64,000 bases of DNA from Mycobacterium sp. 236(2023) (GTDB lineage: Bacteria > Actinomycetota > Actinomycetes > Mycobacteriales > Mycobacteriaceae). Shown here piece by piece: positions 1 through 9,616 of this stretch. The stretch's first letter is position 1. The number at the start of each line of letters is the position of its first letter. The stretch covers positions 124,001 to 188,000 of the forward strand of contig NZ_JARSBP010000008.1 in NCBI RefSeq assembly GCF_029623955.1, read 5' to 3'. Both the position numbers and the translations under genes were made by a program. Under the pieces are notes generated by a model that worked only from the letters and a program-made list of their open reading frames with translations, was not told where the DNA came from and searched no databases.

Positions 1-1
1 C

Positions 2-808
2 GGCACCACGTCCGCGGCAGGCGTCAACGGCTCCCGCGCCCGCCTGCCGTACGGCCTCGACCCCACCCGCACCCCGGTGATGGGCAGCTGGCGCAGCGGC
101 ACGCAGCAGCCCGCCTTCCTGCGCTCGGCCTGGTACCAGCTGCCCGCCGGCTGGAGTGAACAGGACCGGTCCGACTCGCTGCTCGTCGTCGCCGCGGCCG
201 GACGGTTCGACTCCGGCGAGGTCGTCGTGCAATGGGCGGGCCCCGACGGCGAACCACGCGGCGGCGTCGGCTTCGGCGACGTCGGCGCCGCCCCCGCATG
301 GCGCAACCTCCGCGCCCCGCTGTCGTCCATTCCGTCCGACGCCACCCAGATCCGGCTGGTCGCCACCGACGACGACCTCAGCCCCGACCACTGGATCGCC
401 GTCACGCCGCCCCGCATCCCCGAACTGCGCACGCTGCAGGACGTCGTCGGCTCCACCGACCCGGTGCTGCTCGACTGGCTCGTCGGCCTCGCGTTCCCGT
501 GCCAACGCCCGTTCGGCCACCGCAACGGTGTCATCGAGGTGCCGAAGTGGCGCATCCTGCCCGACCGGTTCGGCGCCGAAGCCAACTCGCCCGTCATGGA
601 CTACCTCGGCGGCGGCCCACTCGGCATCACCGAGCTGCTGCTGCGCGCCGTCACCGTGCCGACCTACCTGAAGGACGACTGGTTCCGCGACTGGGGTGCG
701 TTGCAACAGTTCGTGCCGTACTACGGCAATGCCGAACCGGCCCGGCTCGATCTCGGCACGACCGAACGCAGCGGACTGTGGAGCCCCGCTCCGTTGCGAT
801 TGAGCTAG
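2..808 (+). CDS. embC: Arabinosyltransferase EmbC, C-terminal part (5' truncated by window edge)
   Basis: Only the last 268 codons are present; the reading frame is open from base 2. The sequence is the extracytoplasmic C-terminal region of Emb arabinosyltransferases, with carbohydrate-binding folds: it has WRNLRAPLSSIP, ITPPRIPEL-like and FPCQRP motifs that recur at the same place in the two complete Emb proteins that follow. EmbC extends the arabinan of lipoarabinomannan at the outer face of the membrane, using decaprenyl-phosphoarabinose. I call it embC, not embA or embB, from order: complete embA and embB follow, matching embC-embA-embB in mycobacteria. A gap of 53 bp separates it from embA. 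Confidence 0.9.
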   Translation, partial: GTTSAAGVNGSRARLPYGLDPTRTPVMGSWRSGTQQPAFLRSAWYQLPAGWSEQDRSDSLLVVAAAGRFDSGEVVVQWAGPDGEPRGGVGFGDVGAAPAWRNLRAPLSSIPSDATQIRLVATDDDLSPDHWIAVTPPRIPELRTLQDVVGSTDPVLLDWLVGLAFPCQRPFGHRNGVIEVPKWRILPDRFGAEANSPVMDYLGGGPLGITELLLRAVTVPTYLKDDWFRDWGALQQFVPYYGNAEPARLDLGTTERSGLWSPAPLRLS

Positions 809-847
809 GGCACGGCACGCCGAAGTTCCCGGCATAGGTTCGTCGCC

Positions 848-853
848 TACCAT
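848..853 (+). promoter_or_regulatory. Candidate -10 element for embA (TACCAT)
   Basis: TACCAT lies 8 nt before the GTG start of embA and fits the mycobacterial TANNNT -10 pattern, so a leaderless or near-leaderless embA transcript is possible in addition to read-through from embC. No good -35 element was seen. Confidence 0.35.
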
Positions 854-861
854 CGAGCCTC

Positions 862-3800
862 GTGTCTGCCCCGTCCGCCCGCCTCGTCGCCGTCATCGCG
901 GGGCTCGCCGGACTGGTGCTCTGCGGGCTCGCCCCGTTGCTTCCGGTCAAGCAATCCACCGCGACGATCACGTGGCCCCAGGCCCCCAACGCCGACGGAT
1001 TCGTCAGCGACATCACCGCCCCGCTGGTGTCGGGGGCGCCCCGCTCCCTCGACGTCACGATCCCGTGCTCGACGATCGCCACGCTGCCCGCCGACGGCGG
1101 GCTCGTGTTCTCCACCAACCCGCCCGGCGGCATCGAGGTCGGCCGTAACGGGCTGTTCGTCCGCGCCAATGCCGACGTTGTCTACGTCGCCTTCCGCGAC
1201 ACCGTCGCCGCGGTTGCCCCGCGCGAAGCCGTCGACTCCGGTGCCTGCAGCGAACTGCGCATCTGGGCCAATGTCGGCGCGGTCGGCGCCGACTTCGTCG
1301 GAATCCCCGGCGCGACCGGCACGCTCACCCCCGACAAGCGGCCGCAGGTCTCCGGCGTGTTCACCGATCTCGAGGTCGGCCCGGACGCCGGAGCCGCCCC
1401 GGCGGCGACATCCAGCACAGGCCTGAACGCCCGCATCGACATCGACACCCGCTTCATCACGACGCCGACGACGCTGAAGCTGGCCGTCATGGTGCTCGGC
1501 GTGCTGTGCGTGATCGCCTCGATCGTCGCGCTCGCCCTGCTCGACCGCTCCTCGGGGCGCCGGGTGCCGAAAGAGTTCATGACGCGCCGACGCGCCGGGC
1601 TGTGGACATGGCTCACCGACGCCGGCGTCATCAGCGCGCTGCTGGTATGGCACCTCGTGGGCGCGCAGTCCTCCGACGACGGCTACAACACGACGATCGC
1701 CCGGGTGTCGGGCGAGGCCGGTTACATCACCAACTACTACCGGTATTTCGGGGCCTCGGAAGCGCCGTTCGACTGGTACCAGAGCGTGCTGTCCCACCTC
1801 GCGTCGATCAGCACCGCCAGCGTCTGGCTGCGACTGCCCGCCACTGCCGCCGCCATCGGCACCTGGCTGATCGTGTCCCGGTGCATTCTGCCGCGCCTCG
1901 GCAGGCGGTTGGCCGTCAACCGCGTGGCCGTGCTGACTGCGGGCGCGGTGTTCCTCGCGGCGTGGCTACCGTTCAACAACGGCCTGCGACCGGAGCCGCT
2001 GATCGCTTTCGGTGTCGTCGCGGCCTGGATGCTGACCGAGAAGGCTCTCGCGACGCGCAGCCTGTGGCCGTACGCGCTCGCCATCGTCGTCGCCGTGTTC
2101 TCGGTGACGCTGGCCCCGCAGGGCCTCGTCGCCGTCGCACCGCTGCTCGTCGGGGCACGCGGCGTGACGCACGTCGTGTCGCTGCGGCGCGCCACCGACG
2201 GACTGCTGTCCGCGCTGGCCCCCTTCGCGGCGGCCGCATCGCTCGTCTTCGTCGTCGTGTTCCGCGACCAGACCCTGGCCACCGTCGCCGAATCCGTGCG
2301 CATCAAGTACGTCGTCGGCCCGACGGTGCCCTGGTACCAGGAATTCCTCCGGTACTACTACCTGACCGTCGAGGACAGCGTCGACGGCTCCCTGACGCGG
2401 CGCTTCTCTGTGCTGATCCTGCTGCTCTGCCTGTTCGGTGTCATCGCGGTGCTGCTGCGGCGCGGCAGCGTGCCCGGCGCGGTCAGCGGCCCGGTGTGGC
2501 GCCTCGTCGGGACGACCGGAATCGGCCTGCTGCTGCTGACCGTGACGCCGACGAAGTGGGCGGTGCAGTTCGGCGCGTTCGCCGGTCTGGCCGGCGCCCT
2601 GGGCGCGGTCACCGCGTTCGCGTTCGCCCGCGTCGGCCTGCACAGCCGACGCAACCTGGCGCTCTACGTCACGGCGCTGCTGTTCGTGCTGGCGTGGGCG
2701 ACCTCAGGAATCAACGGCTGGTTCTACAACGCCAACTACGGCGTGCCCTGGTTCGACAAACAGCCCGTGATCGTCGGCTACCCCGTCACGACGATCTTCC
2801 TGGTGCTCGCGATCATCGGCGGCCTGCTCGCCGGCTGGCTGCACTTCCGGATGGACTACGCCGGCCACACCGAGGTCGCCGACACCGGACGCAATCGCGC
2901 GCTGGCCTCCACGCCGCTGCTCATCGTCGCGACGATCATGGTCGTGCTCGAGCTCGGCTCGATGCTGAAGGCGACCGCCAGCCGCTACCCCGTCTACACG
3001 ATCGGTTCGGCCAACGCGTCGGCCCTTCTTTCGGGCGCCTCAGGCTCCAGTTGTGCCATGGCCGACGCCGTCCTCGTCGAGGCCGACACCAATGCCGGCA
3101 TGCTGCAACCGGTTCCGGGCCAGCGGTTCGGCGAGTACGGACCGCTCGGCGGTGAGGACCCCGTCGGCTTCACCCCCAACGGCGTCAGCGACACCCTCGA
3201 GCCGGCCGAGCCCGTCGCCGCCAACCCCGGCACCGTCAACTCCGACGGGCCCGTCGACAAACCGAACATCGGCGTCGGCTACGCCGCGGGCACCGGCGGC
3301 GGCTACGGACCCGAGGGCGTCAACGGGTCGCGGGTCTTCCTGCCGTTCGGACTCGACCCGAAGACGACACCGGTGATGGGCAGCTGGGACGAGAACACCG
3401 TGGCGGCGAAGGCGACGTCGGCCTGGTATCAGCTGCCGCCCCGCACGCCGGACCGGCCGCTGGTGACCGTCGCCGCCGCGGGCGCGATCTGGTGGTACAA
3501 CGAGGACGGCTCGTTCAACTACGGGCAGTCCTTGAAGCTGCAGTGGGGCGTGCACCGTCCCGACGGCACCTACCAGGAGCTCGGCGAGGTCCAGCCGATT
3601 GACATCTTCCAGCAGAAGGCGTGGCGCAACCTGCGCTTCCCGCTGGCGTGGGCGCCGCCGGAGGCCAACGTGGCGCGCATCGTCGCCGACGATCCGAACC
3701 TGTCCGAAGACCAGTGGTTCGGCTTCACCCCGCCGCGGGTGCCCGTGCTGCAGACCGCGGGCGAGTTCCTCGGCCGCGACACCCCGGTGCTGATGGACAT

Positions 3801-4143
3801 CGCCACCGCCGCCAACTTCCCGTGCCAGCGCCCGTTCGCCGAACACCTCGGCGTCGCCGAGCTGCCCGACTACCGGATCATGCCGAACTTCAAGCAGATC
3901 GTCGTGTCGTCGAACCAGTGGCAGGCCGCGCAGACCGGTGGGCCGTTCCTGTTCATCCAGTCGCTGCTGCGCACCGAGTCCATCCCGACCTATCTGAGTG
4001 GCGACTGGTACCGCGACTGGGGATCGCTGGAGCGCTACCTGCGGGTCGTGCCACGTGACGAAGCACCGGATGCGGTGATCGAGGAAGGGTCGACGCGGGT
4101 GTTCGGCTGGAATCGCGGCGGACCGATCCGGGCCCTGCCGTGA
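862..4143 (+). CDS. embA: Arabinosyltransferase EmbA
   Basis: A 1093-residue polytopic membrane glycosyltransferase of the GT-C Emb family, almost the usual EmbA length (about 1094). EmbA works with EmbB to build the terminal arabinan of arabinogalactan, using decaprenyl-phosphoarabinose outside the membrane. The paired acidic residues of the first periplasmic loop are D272-D273 in SSDDGYN. About a dozen hydrophobic segments lie between residues 10 and 720, followed by a soluble C-terminal carbohydrate-binding region with WRNLRFPLAW and FPCQRP. The start is GTG at 862. The stop overlaps the embB start by 4 nt (GTGA), so the two are translationally coupled. The embA/embB order is inferred from synteny and from sequence. 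Confidence 0.93.
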   Translation: MSAPSARLVAVIAGLAGLVLCGLAPLLPVKQSTATITWPQAPNADGFVSDITAPLVSGAPRSLDVTIPCSTIATLPADGGLVFSTNPPGGIEVGRNGLFVRANADVVYVAFRDTVAAVAPREAVDSGACSELRIWANVGAVGADFVGIPGATGTLTPDKRPQVSGVFTDLEVGPDAGAAPAATSSTGLNARIDIDTRFITTPTTLKLAVMVLGVLCVIASIVALALLDRSSGRRVPKEFMTRRRAGLWTWLTDAGVISALLVWHLVGAQSSDDGYNTTIARVSGEAGYITNYYRYFGASEAPFDWYQSVLSHLASISTASVWLRLPATAAAIGTWLIVSRCILPRLGRRLAVNRVAVLTAGAVFLAAWLPFNNGLRPEPLIAFGVVAAWMLTEKALATRSLWPYALAIVVAVFSVTLAPQGLVAVAPLLVGARGVTHVVSLRRATDGLLSALAPFAAAASLVFVVVFRDQTLATVAESVRIKYVVGPTVPWYQEFLRYYYLTVEDSVDGSLTRRFSVLILLLCLFGVIAVLLRRGSVPGAVSGPVWRLVGTTGIGLLLLTVTPTKWAVQFGAFAGLAGALGAVTAFAFARVGLHSRRNLALYVTALLFVLAWATSGINGWFYNANYGVPWFDKQPVIVGYPVTTIFLVLAIIGGLLAGWLHFRMDYAGHTEVADTGRNRALASTPLLIVATIMVVLELGSMLKATASRYPVYTIGSANASALLSGASGSSCAMADAVLVEADTNAGMLQPVPGQRFGEYGPLGGEDPVGFTPNGVSDTLEPAEPVAANPGTVNSDGPVDKPNIGVGYAAGTGGGYGPEGVNGSRVFLPFGLDPKTTPVMGSWDENTVAAKATSAWYQLPPRTPDRPLVTVAAAGAIWWYNEDGSFNYGQSLKLQWGVHRPDGTYQELGEVQPIDIFQQKAWRNLRFPLAWAPPEANVARIVADDPNLSEDQWFGFTPPRVPVLQTAGEFLGRDTPVLMDIATAANFPCQRPFAEHLGVAELPDYRIMPNFKQIVVSSNQWQAAQTGGPFLFIQSLLRTESIPTYLSGDWYRDWGSLERYLRVVPRDEAPDAVIEEGSTRVFGWNRGGPIRALP

Positions 4144-7100
4144 CGAATGACGTGAAGAACGATGTGAAGGTGGCGCGCTGGGTCGCCATGATCGCGGGCC
4201 TCCTCGGCTTCATCGCCGCCGTGGCGGTCCCGCTGCTGCCCGTCACGCAGACCACCGCGACGCTGAACTGGCCGCAGGGCGGGCAGTACGCCAACGTCAC
4301 CGCGCCCCTGATCTCGCAGGCGCCCGTGAGCCTGACGGCGACGATCCCGTGTCAGGTGCTGCAGGACATGCCCGCCGACGGCGGCCTGGTGCTCGGCACC
4401 GCCCCGGAGCAGGGCCGCGACGCCGCCCTCAACGCGATGCTCGTCACCGTCGGCGACGAACGCGTCGACGTGATCGTGCGCAACGTCGTCGTCGCCAGCG
4501 TCGAACGCGACCGGATCTCCGGCTGTTCGGACCTACGCATCACGTCGTCGCACGACGGCACGTTCGCCGACTTCGTCGGCCTCACCCAGGAAGACGGCTC
4601 GCCGCAGCGCACCGGCTACGCCGACCCCAACCTGCGGCCCGCCATCGTCGGCGTCTTCACCGACCTCGTCGGACCCGCACCGCCGGGGCTGACGTTCTCC
4701 GCCGACATCGACACCCGGTTCACCACGCACCCGACGGCGATGAAGCTGGCCGCGATCCTGCTGTCGATCGCGTGCACGGTGATCGCCCTGCTCGCCCTGT
4801 GGCGCCTCGACCGGCTCGACGGCCGCAGGATGCACCGCCTGATCCCGACGCGCTGGCGCACGCTGACGGCGGTCGACGTGACCGTCCTCGGCGTGTTCGC
4901 GATCTGGTACGTCATCGGCGCCAACTCCTCCGATGACGGTTACATCCTGCAGATGGCCCGGGTCGCCGACCACGCGGGTTACATGTCGAACTACTTCCGC
5001 TGGTTCGGCAGCCCCGAGGATCCGTTCGGCTGGTACTACAACCTGCTGGCGCTGATGAGCCAGGTGAGCACCGCCAGCATCTGGATGCGACTGCCCGACC
5101 TGATCTGCTCGGTGGTCTGCTGGCTGCTGCTGTCGCGAGAAGTGTTGCCGCGCCTGGGTCCTGCCGTGATCGCGAGCCGACCCGCGCTGTGGGCCGCCGG
5201 GCTGGTTCTGCTCGGCGCGTGGTTCCCGTTCAACAACGGCCTGCGCCCCGAGGGCCAGATCGCCACCGGCGCACTGATCACCTACGTGCTGATCGAGCGC
5301 GCCGTGACGTCCGGCCGGCTCACGCCCGCCGCATTGGCCATCACCACTGCCGCGTTCACACTCGGCATCCAGCCGACGGGCCTGATCGCTGTCGCGGCGC
5401 TGATCGCCGGTGGCCGACCGATCCTGCGCATCGTGATGCGCCGCCGCACGGTGGTCGGCCTGTGGCCGCTGCTGGCGCCGCTGCTCGCGGCGGGCACGGT
5501 GATCCTGGCGGTGGTGTTCGCCGACCAGACCTTGGCAACGGTGTTGGAAGCCACCAAGATTCGCACCGCGATCGGCCCCAGCCAGGAGTGGTGGACCGAG
5601 AACCTGCGCTACTACTACCTGATCCTGCCGACCACCGACGGTGCGATCGCGCGCCGGGTGGCGTTCCTGTTCACCGCGCTGTGCCTGTTCGCATCGCTGT
5701 TCATCATGTTGCGCCGCAAGCGCGTTCCCGGTGTCGCGCGCGGCCCGGCGTGGCGGTTGATGGGCGTCATCTTCGCCACGATCTTCTTCCTGATGTTCAC
5801 CCCCACCAAGTGGATCCACCACTTCGGCCTGTTCGCGGCGGTGGGTGGCGCCATGGCCGCGCTCGCGACGGTGCTGGTATCGCCGGCGGTGCTGCGGTCG
5901 GCACGCAACCGGATGGCGTTCCTTGCGGGCATCATGTTCGTCCTCGCGATGTGTTTCGCGTCCACGAATGGTTGGTGGTACGTCTCCAACTTCGGTGCGC
6001 CCTACAACAATTCGGTGCCCCAGCTCGGCGGGGTCACCGTCAGCGCGGTGTTCTTCGTCCTGTTCGGCGTCGCCGCGCTGTGGGCGTTCTGGTTGCACCT
6101 GCGCAACAAGCAGGACTCCCGCATCGTCACCGTGCTGACTGCCGCCCCGATTCCCGTCGCCGCCGGGTTCATGGTGCTGTTCATGGTGGCGTCGATGGCG
6201 ATCGGGGTGGTGCGCCAGTACCCCACCTATTCCAACGGTTGGGCCAACATCCGCGCATTCGCCGGCGGCTGCGGACTTGCCGACGACGTCCTCGTCGAGC
6301 CGGACTCCAACGACGGCTTCCTGACGCCGACGCCGGGACGTTACGGCCCACTCGGGCCGCTGGGCGGCACCGATCCGGCGGGCTTCTCCCCCAACGGGGT
6401 TCCCGACCGGATCATCGCCGAAGCGATCCGGCTGAACAATCCCCAGCCGGGCACCGACTACGACTGGAACCGTCCCGCCAAGCTGGCACGCCCCGGTGTC
6501 AACGGTTCGACGGTGCCCTTGCCGTACGGCCTGGATCCCGCCCGCGTTCCGGTGGCAGGCACGTATTCGACGGGGCCGCAACAGGAAAGCCGCCTCGCCT
6601 CCGCGTGGTACGAACTGCCGCCCGCCGACGACGCCCACCCGCTCGTCGTGATCTCCGCGGCCGGCACGATCACGGGCACCAGCGTCGCGAACAACCTCAC
6701 CACGGGTCAGACCGTGGATCTGGAGTACGCCACCCGCGGCCCCGACGGCGTCCCCGTGCCCGCGGGCCGCGTCAGCCCGTACGACGTCGGCCCGACCCCG
6801 TCGTGGCGCAACCTGCGTTACCCGCGCTCCCAGATCCCCGCCGACGCCGTCGCTGTGCGCGTCATCGCCGAGGATCTGTCACTCGGACAGGGAGATTGGG
6901 TCGCCGTCACACCGCCGCGTGTTCCCGAGGTGCGCTCGGTGCAGGAGTACATCGGCTCGACCGAACCGGTGCTACTGGACTGGGCGGTGGGGTTGGCATT
7001 CCCGTGCCAGCAGCCGATGCTGCACGCCAACGGCGTCACCGAGATCCCGAAGTTCCGTATCTCGCCGGACTACTACGCCAAGCTGCAGAGCACCGACACG

Positions 7101-7316
7101 TGGCAGGACGGTCTCAACGGTGGCCTGCTCGGCATCACCGACCTACTGTTGCGCGCATCGGTGATGTCGACGTACCTGTCCAATGACTGGGGCCAGGACT
7201 GGGGGTCGCTGCGCCGCTTCGACACCATCGTCGACGCCGAGCCCGCCGAGATCGACCTCGGCTCGACCACCCATTCCGGGCTGTACTCGCCCGGCTCGAT
7301 GCGCTACCAGCCGTGA
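4140..7316 (+). CDS. embB: Arabinosyltransferase EmbB (ethambutol target)
   Basis: A 1058-residue Emb-family GT-C enzyme that forms arabinan branches in arabinogalactan with EmbA; it is the main ethambutol target. The catalytic loop reads NSSDDGYILQMARVADHAG, with D265-D266 as the paired acids and M272 aligned to M306 of M. tuberculosis EmbB, the common resistance position. The residue before it is Gln271, where M. tuberculosis has Gly. Many transmembrane helices precede a C-terminal carbohydrate-binding domain (WRNLRYPRSQIP, AFPCQQPM). The GTG start at 4140 overlaps the embA stop. Its own stop overlaps the next start (GTGA), so a single coupled embC-A-B-hydrolase transcript is likely. Confidence 0.95.
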   Translation: MTNDVKNDVKVARWVAMIAGLLGFIAAVAVPLLPVTQTTATLNWPQGGQYANVTAPLISQAPVSLTATIPCQVLQDMPADGGLVLGTAPEQGRDAALNAMLVTVGDERVDVIVRNVVVASVERDRISGCSDLRITSSHDGTFADFVGLTQEDGSPQRTGYADPNLRPAIVGVFTDLVGPAPPGLTFSADIDTRFTTHPTAMKLAAILLSIACTVIALLALWRLDRLDGRRMHRLIPTRWRTLTAVDVTVLGVFAIWYVIGANSSDDGYILQMARVADHAGYMSNYFRWFGSPEDPFGWYYNLLALMSQVSTASIWMRLPDLICSVVCWLLLSREVLPRLGPAVIASRPALWAAGLVLLGAWFPFNNGLRPEGQIATGALITYVLIERAVTSGRLTPAALAITTAAFTLGIQPTGLIAVAALIAGGRPILRIVMRRRTVVGLWPLLAPLLAAGTVILAVVFADQTLATVLEATKIRTAIGPSQEWWTENLRYYYLILPTTDGAIARRVAFLFTALCLFASLFIMLRRKRVPGVARGPAWRLMGVIFATIFFLMFTPTKWIHHFGLFAAVGGAMAALATVLVSPAVLRSARNRMAFLAGIMFVLAMCFASTNGWWYVSNFGAPYNNSVPQLGGVTVSAVFFVLFGVAALWAFWLHLRNKQDSRIVTVLTAAPIPVAAGFMVLFMVASMAIGVVRQYPTYSNGWANIRAFAGGCGLADDVLVEPDSNDGFLTPTPGRYGPLGPLGGTDPAGFSPNGVPDRIIAEAIRLNNPQPGTDYDWNRPAKLARPGVNGSTVPLPYGLDPARVPVAGTYSTGPQQESRLASAWYELPPADDAHPLVVISAAGTITGTSVANNLTTGQTVDLEYATRGPDGVPVPAGRVSPYDVGPTPSWRNLRYPRSQIPADAVAVRVIAEDLSLGQGDWVAVTPPRVPEVRSVQEYIGSTEPVLLDWAVGLAFPCQQPMLHANGVTEIPKFRISPDYYAKLQSTDTWQDGLNGGLLGITDLLLRASVMSTYLSNDWGQDWGSLRRFDTIVDAEPAEIDLGSTTHSGLYSPGSMRYQP

Positions 7317-8191
7317 CCGACCGCGTCACGCTGGGCCGCGCGACGCTGACGCGGGTCGTCGAGACGCGGTTCGGCGTGCGGACCTCGATGTTCGCGCTGA
7401 CACCGGCCGAGGCGTGGGCCGAGAACGCCGACCTCATGGAGCCGCACTTCTGGGACCGTGCCGCCGATCAGTGGAAGATCGCGATCCAGACGTGGGTGCT
7501 TCGGGTCGACGGGATGACCGTGCTGGTCGACACCGGGGTCGGCAACGACCGCGACCGGCGGCACATGCCGCCCCTGGACCACCTCGACACCGGATTCCTT
7601 GCGGCCCTTGCCGATGCGGGCGTGCAGCCCGAGGACGTCGACGTCGTCATCAACACCCATCTGCACACCGATCATGTCGGCTGGAACACCCGGCTGAGCG
7701 CGGACGGGTGGGTGCCGACGTTCCCCAACGCGCGGTATCTGATGCCCGAACCGGACTACCGGCACTTCGCGCCGGATGGTCCCGGAGAGAACGACAACAT
7801 GCGGATCGTGTTCGCCGACAGTGTGTTGCCGGTCGCTGAGCAGATTCAACTGTTTTCGGGTGACCAGCAGATCAGCGAATCGCTGTGGCTGCGTCCGGCT
7901 TCCGGGCACACGCCGGGATCATCGGTGGTGTGGCTGGACGCGGGCGTGCCTGCGGTGTTCGTCGGCGACCTGACCCACTGCCCGATCCAGATCCCACGCC
8001 CCGACGACGCCTGCGCGTTCGACGAGGATCCCGCAGCGGCCGCGGCCACCCGCAACCGGGTGCTCACAGAAGCCTCGCGGCGGCGCGCCGCGGTCATCCC
8101 GGCGCACTACCCTGGCCGCGGCGGAGCGACGGTGGTGGCACGCGGAGACGCGTTCCAGATCGACGACTGGCTCGACCTGCCCGCGATCTAA
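7313..8191 (+). CDS. MBL-fold metallohydrolase
   Basis: A 292-residue metallo-beta-lactamase-fold protein. The zinc motif HLHTDH is at residues 116-121, a second metal region GHTPGSS lies near residue 200, and a late AHYPG motif lies near the C terminus. The fold hydrolyses diverse esters, lactones or thioesters; substrate cannot be read from the sequence. No signal peptide or membrane segment is evident, so it is probably cytoplasmic. The GTG start overlaps the embB TGA by 4 nt, so it is translated with the arabinosyltransferase operon. That coupling suggests, but does not show, a role linked to cell-wall biosynthesis. It ends convergently with the kinase gene, the stop codons overlapping by 4 nt. 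Confidence 0.85.
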   Translation: MTDRVTLGRATLTRVVETRFGVRTSMFALTPAEAWAENADLMEPHFWDRAADQWKIAIQTWVLRVDGMTVLVDTGVGNDRDRRHMPPLDHLDTGFLAALADAGVQPEDVDVVINTHLHTDHVGWNTRLSADGWVPTFPNARYLMPEPDYRHFAPDGPGENDNMRIVFADSVLPVAEQIQLFSGDQQISESLWLRPASGHTPGSSVVWLDAGVPAVFVGDLTHCPIQIPRPDDACAFDEDPAAAAATRNRVLTEASRRRAAVIPAHYPGRGGATVVARGDAFQIDDWLDLPAI

Positions 8192-9597
8192 CTCTGCGGG
8201 GTGTCGTTGGCCGACGGGTCGGTGTTCTCCTGCAGGATGTCGTCGTGGCAGTCGGCCTGGTTCTGCCCCGTCTGCTCCATGCACACCAGCACCGGAGTAT
8301 CCGCAGGCGGAACGCCCTCGGTGGGTTCGGGAGTGCTACTGGGATGCGGGATCTCGCCGGGATACATCGACCACAGCGGCTCGCCCGACGATGCCAGCCG
8401 GGCACAGTAGGCCGGTTCACCGTCCTGGGTGATGCCCGCGCCACCGAGGGTCGCGCAGTCCGCACCGACGACCACGACGGGCAACGTCACCGCACCCGGC
8501 GGCGCCGCTGACGGCGACGGCACCGCGCTCGATGTGGGTTCCCTTGTCTGCGTCCGGATCTCGTCACGCTCGAAGACCCCGAGCAGGACCACAGCGGCGA
8601 CCGCCGCCAACGACAGCAGCAGGGCGGCGACGATCAGGATGCGGCCGTAGGACCGGGATGCCGTCGCCGGCTGGGCCGCCGGCTTCGCATGCCGTGGCCC
8701 CGCGGCGGCACCGGCGAACCGCGTCGCGTCGGGATCGTCGACTCCACCCGCCAGCACCGCACTCCGATTGGCCAGCGCACGCGCGAAGTCCACGCACCGG
8801 TCGAACCTGTCCGTCGGCGACTTCGCCAGCGCCTTCTCGAACGCCTCGCCGAGCCCCGACAATTCGGGACGATGCACCGCGATGTTCGGTGGGTGCGCCG
8901 TCAGGTGCTGGCTGATGACGATCGCCGGATTGGAATTGTGGAACGGGGGCGTCCCGGTCAACAGCTGAAAAGCAGTGGCCGCCAACGCATACTGGTCGGC
9001 TCGGCCGTCGATGCTGTCCTCGGCGGTCAATTGCTCGGGGGCCGAATAGGCCACCGTCCCCACCGTCATGTTGGTGCCGGTGAGTGCGCTGACCTCACCC
9101 ACGCGACGCGCAATCCCGAAGTCGGCCAACATGATCCGCTCGTTTTCCGTCTCCGGATCGGCGATCAGGATGTTCGCCGGTTTGACATCGCGGTGAAGCA
9201 GGCCGCGCTGGTGCGCGTAATCGAGCGCCTCGCCGACGGCGGTGACGAGCCGGATCACCAACTCGGGAGGCATCCCGTTGGGATACCGATCGGCGAGCAG
9301 GCGAGCCGCGTCGGTCCCCTCGACGTTGTCCATCGAGATCCACAGGCGGCCTTCGAACTCACCGCGGTCGTGCACCTGGACGATGTGCGGATGCCACAGC
9401 GAGGAGGCGATGTCGGCCTCGCGATGGAAACGCTCGCGGTACTCACTGTCGGCGCACACCGTCGCCGACAGCACTTTCAGTGCGTCGTAACGCGGCAGTC
9501 TCGGATGCTTGGCCAGATAGACCTCACCCATCCCGCCGGCACCCAACATCCGCGAGATCGTGTAACCCGAGATGACCTCGCCGTCGCTCAGCGGCAT
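8188..9597 (-). CDS. Transmembrane eukaryotic-type Ser/Thr protein kinase
   Basis: A 469-residue Pkn-type kinase. Kinase landmarks are GAGGMGEVY (19-27), K41, HRD (135-137), DFG (159-161) and APE (186-188). A juxtamembrane linker leads to one transmembrane helix at about 320-342, then an external tail of about 127 residues. The tail has four cysteines (381, 398, 439, 450), probably two disulfides, and is rich in Pro, Ser and Thr; it has no PASTA repeats. It should sense something outside the membrane and phosphorylate cytoplasmic targets. The position tail-to-tail with embCAB recalls PknH, which phosphorylates EmbR to control emb genes in M. tuberculosis, but this tail does not look like the PknH sensor domain. 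I did not assign a symbol. Confidence 0.9.
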   Translation of the reverse strand: MPLSDGEVISGYTISRMLGAGGMGEVYLAKHPRLPRYDALKVLSATVCADSEYRERFHREADIASSLWHPHIVQVHDRGEFEGRLWISMDNVEGTDAARLLADRYPNGMPPELVIRLVTAVGEALDYAHQRGLLHRDVKPANILIADPETENERIMLADFGIARRVGEVSALTGTNMTVGTVAYSAPEQLTAEDSIDGRADQYALAATAFQLLTGTPPFHNSNPAIVISQHLTAHPPNIAVHRPELSGLGEAFEKALAKSPTDRFDRCVDFARALANRSAVLAGGVDDPDATRFAGAAAGPRHAKPAAQPATASRSYGRILIVAALLLSLAAVAAVVLLGVFERDEIRTQTREPTSSAVPSPSAAPPGAVTLPVVVVGADCATLGGAGITQDGEPAYCARLASSGEPLWSMYPGEIPHPSSTPEPTEGVPPADTPVLVCMEQTGQNQADCHDDILQENTDPSANDTPQS

Positions 9598-9616
9598 GCG
9601 CGAATCCTACTGTTCC

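Noticed and set aside
4533..6638. 701-residue open frame antisense to embB
   Set aside because: Shadow of embB: a His/Arg/Gln-rich mix, no recognisable domain, and embB itself is fully supported.
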